DNA from: Granulicatella seriolae
GTDB lineage: Bacteria; Bacillota; Bacilli; Lactobacillales; Aerococcaceae
Reading direction: 5' to 3'
DNA length: 64,000 nt
Assembly (NCBI RefSeq): GCF_024543085.1
Contig: NZ_JANHNZ010000001.1
Location: 62,001 to 126,000, forward strand
The position numbers and the translations under genes were made by a program. A model generated the notes under the pieces. The model was not told the origin of the DNA. It did not search any database and saw only the letters and a list, made by a program, of their open reading frames with translations. Every line of letters starts with the position of its first letter. Positions within the stretch are counted from its first letter, which is position 1. Shown here one piece after another: positions 61,615-64,000 of this stretch.

Positions 61615-62273
61615 TCTGTCACCTCCTGATACTGGTAACCCACACCAATAATTGTTTTTATGACATTGTAAGGCAGTTTTTTTCGTAAGTTTTTAATATG
61701 AGCGTCAATCACTCGGTCACTAACAATTAGATTATCTGGGTCAATCTTGTCTAAAAGCTCTTCCCTAGTAAAAGCTTTGGTCGGATAATCTGACATACTC
61801 TTAAATATCAAAAACTCGGTAACTGTGAGATGTAGCGATTTTTGTCGATAAAAGACTTGATAACTTTCTTCTTGAATAAGAAAGCCTAGATTGCTCGCAC
61901 TAACCGCTTGCGGACTCCCCCTTCGCAAAACAGCCTCCATTCTCTTCAAAAGAATTACTGGAGAAAAAGGTTTAATAATGTAATCATCTGCAAAATAGTC
62001 AAAAGCCTGAAGTTGATTCGTTTCATCCCCCAAAGCTGTTAACATGATTGTTTTAGTTGAGGGATAAGTCTTAGAAATGTTTTGTAAAACCTCAAGACCA
62101 GAAACATATGGCACCATAATGTCTAGAATGGCTAAATCAAACTCATTATCTCTTAATAAGTCTAGTGCGTGTCTCCCATCTATAGCGTGCTTTGCACTGT
62201 ATCCTGCCAAGAGCAAATATTCCTTAACAACCTCACTAATAATCGGGTCATCTTCTAAATATAGTATTTTCAT
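61611..62273 (-). CDS. Response regulator, OmpR/PhoB family
   Basis: 220 residues. A receiver domain with the acidic pair EDD (7-9), the phospho-acceptor D51 and K101 is followed by an OmpR-type winged-helix domain (about 128-218). It is the first gene of the operon RR-kinase-ATPase-permease. No clear direct-repeat operator was found upstream. Confidence 0.92.
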   Translation of the reverse strand: MKILYLEDDPIISEVVKEYLLLAGYSAKHAIDGRHALDLLRDNEFDLAILDIMVPYVSGLEVLQNISKTYPSTKTIMLTALGDETNQLQAFDYFADDYIIKPFSPVILLKRMEAVLRRGSPQAVSASNLGFLIQEESYQVFYRQKSLHLTVTEFLIFKSMSDYPTKAFTREELLDKIDPDNLIVSDRVIDAHIKNLRKKLPYNVIKTIIGVGYQYQEVTE

Positions 62274-62368
62274 CCCTAACCTCCTGTCTAATTCTTATCT
62301 TTCTTGTTTACATACATATTATAGCAAGACTGTATGAATCTCATATGAATTCAGAAAAAATGACAAAA

Positions 62369-62432
62369 AAATGATGGGTTTCCCCTTTTGATTCAGTCTT
62401 GATTACTGAATCAAAAGAGGAAAAACCATCAT
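62369..62432 (-). terminator. Terminator after the LPXTG surface-protein gene
   Basis: A 29-bp imperfect stem with a T-run on the minus strand lies 29 bp after the stop codon. It separates the surface protein from the two-component operon. Confidence 0.88.
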
Positions 62433-62461
62433 TAATTGGATTTCTTATCTAATGATAAGAT

Positions 62462-64000
62462 TTATTTTTTTCTTTTACCTAAACTCTTTATTCCTAGCAA
62501 ACCTAATAAGAATCCGCCTACTTGAGTTAGCCATAAACTACTTGTACCAGTATTTGGTAACTGTTTAGCAGTGGTCGTTGGTTTTACAGAAGTAGTTGCA
62601 ACTTGAGAAACCTTGATTTCTTTGTCTTCCTTCGCTCCACTTGCTACCGGTTGCCCACCCTCATTTTCATCAACTCCAGGAATGGTAACTTTGCCTGGGA
62701 TTGGTTTAGTCGTTAAGTCTTCTTCCTTCACATCTTTCAATGCGTGAGAATAGACTACAGCATATTGACTAAAGTGAGGCACCGTAAAGCGAACGCTTTT
62801 ACCAACAACTTGGAAATCAATCGCTAAATTGCCATTTTCACCAACATAGTAAACAAAGATTGGCGTTCCATTAATTGGAATCACTACCTGAGCATCACTT
62901 TGGATTGGCGAATACTGACCATCTGGATTGGCGAAGCCTAGTTCATAAAGATCATAAGCTTTGCCATCAAAGAGATCCAAAATATTTTCTAAGATGCTTG
63001 CATCAAAGACCGCACCTGGTTTAACACCATCCTTATGAATGATGACTGTAATTTGTGTGTCACTATCAGTTACAGTGATAAACTCATCTACTACTGGAGC
63101 TGTTGGATCTGTTGGATCTACTGGATCTGTCGGATCTGTTGGATCTACTGGACCTACTGGATCTACTGTATCTGTTGGGTCTACTGGAGCTGTTGGATCT
63201 GTTGGATCTGTTGGATCTACTGGATCTGTTGGATCTACTGGATCTACTGGAGCTGTTGGATCTGTTGGAGCTGTTGGATCTACTGGATCTGTTGGATCTA
63301 CTGGAGCTGTTGGATCTACTGGATCTACTGGATCTGTCGGATCTGTCGGATCTGTTGGATCTGTCGGATCTGTTGGATCTGTTGGATCTACTGGATCTGT
63401 CGGATCTGTTGGGTCTACTGGATCTACTGGATCTGTTGGATCTGTTGGATCTGTTGGATCTGTTGGGTCTACTGGATCTACTGGATCTGTCGGTTCTACT
63501 GGATCTGTTGATTTAATATCTTTCAATAAACTTATCTCAGCTGCAGATCCAAAACCGGCATGACCAGTTAGTACTTTGAACTCAAAGAGATTAGATAATA
63601 CTGTGTTTTCAAAAGTTGCATATTTTTCTTCTGTATTATTTTTCCAAGTTCCCTCAGATACTTTTACTAAACTACCATCAACTTGAGCATATACTTCATA
63701 AGCAGTAACAACACCATTGCCACCTGCTGGTCTAGGTACATAAACTAATCCATTCACTTTTTGTTCTTCATTCAGTGTAATGGTTACAGTATAACTTGCA
63801 TCTTTTTTAGTCCAATTTGAATGCCAAAAAGTAGCTTTGTTTCCATCGAAAGCTAGTTCTACTGGTCCCTCAACATTATCCCCAGGTTTTTGCTCACTTG
63901 AGGCCGTTACTGATTTAATCTCATCTGATTGAATCACTCGTGGATCAATAAATTTCTCATTACTTAGCGTTAGTCTGTAGATAACTCCATCAAAACCGCC
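62462..64000 (-). CDS. LPXTG cell-wall-anchored surface protein, C-terminal part
   Basis: The frame is open to base 64000, so at least 512 residues of a larger protein are here. From the N-terminal side: a discoidin-like F5/8 type C domain (with ELAFDGNKATFWHSNW) that in surface enzymes often binds carbohydrate; a repeat region of about 45 tripeptide units (TDP/VDP, occasionally TAP), about 137 residues; a domain of about 110 residues ending FTVPHFSQYAVVY, seen near the end of many Gram-positive surface proteins; a linker; and a sortase signal with LPNTG followed by a hydrophobic segment and GKRKK. The upstream domains, probably the catalytic or adhesive part, lie outside the window. Confidence 0.9.
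   Translation of the reverse strand, partial: GGFDGVIYRLTLSNEKFIDPRVIQSDEIKSVTASSEQKPGDNVEGPVELAFDGNKATFWHSNWTKKDASYTVTITLNEEQKVNGLVYVPRPAGGNGVVTAYEVYAQVDGSLVKVSEGTWKNNTEEKYATFENTVLSNLFEFKVLTGHAGFGSAAEISLLKDIKSTDPVEPTDPVDPVDPTDPTDPTDPTDPVDPVDPTDPTDPVDPTDPTDPTDPTDPTDPTDPVDPVDPTAPVDPTDPVDPTAPTDPTAPVDPVDPTDPVDPTDPTDPTAPVDPTDTVDPVGPVDPTDPTDPVDPTDPTAPVVDEFITVTDSDTQITVIIHKDGVKPGAVFDASILENILDLFDGKAYDLYELGFANPDGQYSPIQSDAQVVIPINGTPIFVYYVGENGNLAIDFQVVGKSVRFTVPHFSQYAVVYSHALKDVKEEDLTTKPIPGKVTIPGVDENEGGQPVASGAKEDKEIKVSQVATTSVKPTTTAKQLPNTGTSSLWLTQVGGFLLGLLGIKSLGKRKK
63098..63508 (-). repeat. Pro-rich tripeptide-coding tandem repeat
   Basis: About 411 bp of 9-bp units encoding TDP, VDP or TAP, with near-identical codons (GAT CCA ACA or GAT CCA GTA). 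The units are not ordered in a higher period. The strand opposite is open in all frames, which is only an effect of the repeat. Confidence 0.92.

Noticed and set aside
63098-63508. Repeat array as a possible CRISPR
   Set aside because: The period is 9 bp with no spacers, and it is in frame within a surface-protein gene.
63035-63563. Long open frames on the plus strand with Gly-Ser-Val/Thr or Leu-Asp repeats
   Set aside because: They are antisense shadows of the 9-bp repeat coding for TDP/VDP; three frames are open at once, and no start site or promoter was seen.

Overview
The window is a low-GC Firmicute chromosome segment, most likely from the order Lactobacillales. The evidence is AT-rich coding sequence with strong AGGAGG ribosome-binding sites, two T-box leaders, CodY, GpsB, a Gram-positive LexA operator, an LPXTG surface protein, a CcpA cre site and a fermentative pyruvate formate-lyase pair. 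Synteny is Bacillus/Lactobacillales-like: lexA-ynzC-tkt; phoH-pgpH-ybeY-dgkA-era-recO; prmA-rsmE-relA-dtd; gpsB-rnpB-ypsC; rbgA-rnhB-dprA-topA-xerC-hslV-hslU-codY. A family-level guess such as Aerococcaceae would be speculative. No tRNA, rRNA, CRISPR array, prophage or intact insertion sequence was seen.

Layout. 1-1.6 kb: start of transketolase, a DUF896 protein and lexA with its SOS box. 1.8-10.1 kb: a tight seven-gene minus-strand operon, obgE-acyltransferase-rnz-SDR-lapA-recJ-apt. 10.2-13.8 kb: a glycine T-box operon with a small unknown gene, glyQ and glyS. 13.9-20.5 kb: recO, era, dgkA, ybeY, pgpH, phoH, yqeY and rpsU. 20.6-25 kb: a Fur-family regulator, a complex palindromic region, then aspS and hisS behind a second T-box. 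25-32 kb: a plus-strand amidase, then dtd, relA, deoC, rsmE and prmA on the minus strand. 32-34.2 kb: gpsB, RNase P RNA and a THUMP methyltransferase. 34.4-35.1 kb: a truncated IS1182-type transposase. 35.2-43.1 kb: pflA, pflB, parC and parE. 43.3-45.8 kb: plsY, a LacX/GalM-like epimerase and codY. 45.9-54.2 kb: hslU, hslV, xerC, topA, dprA, rnhB and rbgA. 54.5-58.3 kb: a beta-glucoside PTS and phospho-beta-glucosidase operon with a divergent RpiR-type regulator. 58.4-62.3 kb: a two-component system overlapping an ABC-2 transporter. 62.5-64 kb: the C-terminal part of a sortase-anchored surface protein with a discoidin-like domain and a long Pro-Thr/Val-Asp repeat.

Most of the window is core housekeeping: DNA repair and topology, tRNA charging, ribosome assembly and stringent response. 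Accessory character is concentrated at 54-64 kb, in sugar uptake, envelope sensing and the surface adhesin-like protein.

The most unusual signal is a family of intergenic palindromic elements: two full copies (21.36-21.53 and 49.08-49.25 kb), one internally deleted copy (54.33-54.45 kb) and two partial copies (1.69-1.77 and 21.24-21.31 kb). They share a core of about 107 nt, with paired-base covariation inside the core and in the outer arms. Each lies at the 3' end of, or just downstream of, a minus-strand gene, as a terminator-like giant hairpin. They look like a small mobile or structured-RNA repeat family that I cannot match to a named one.
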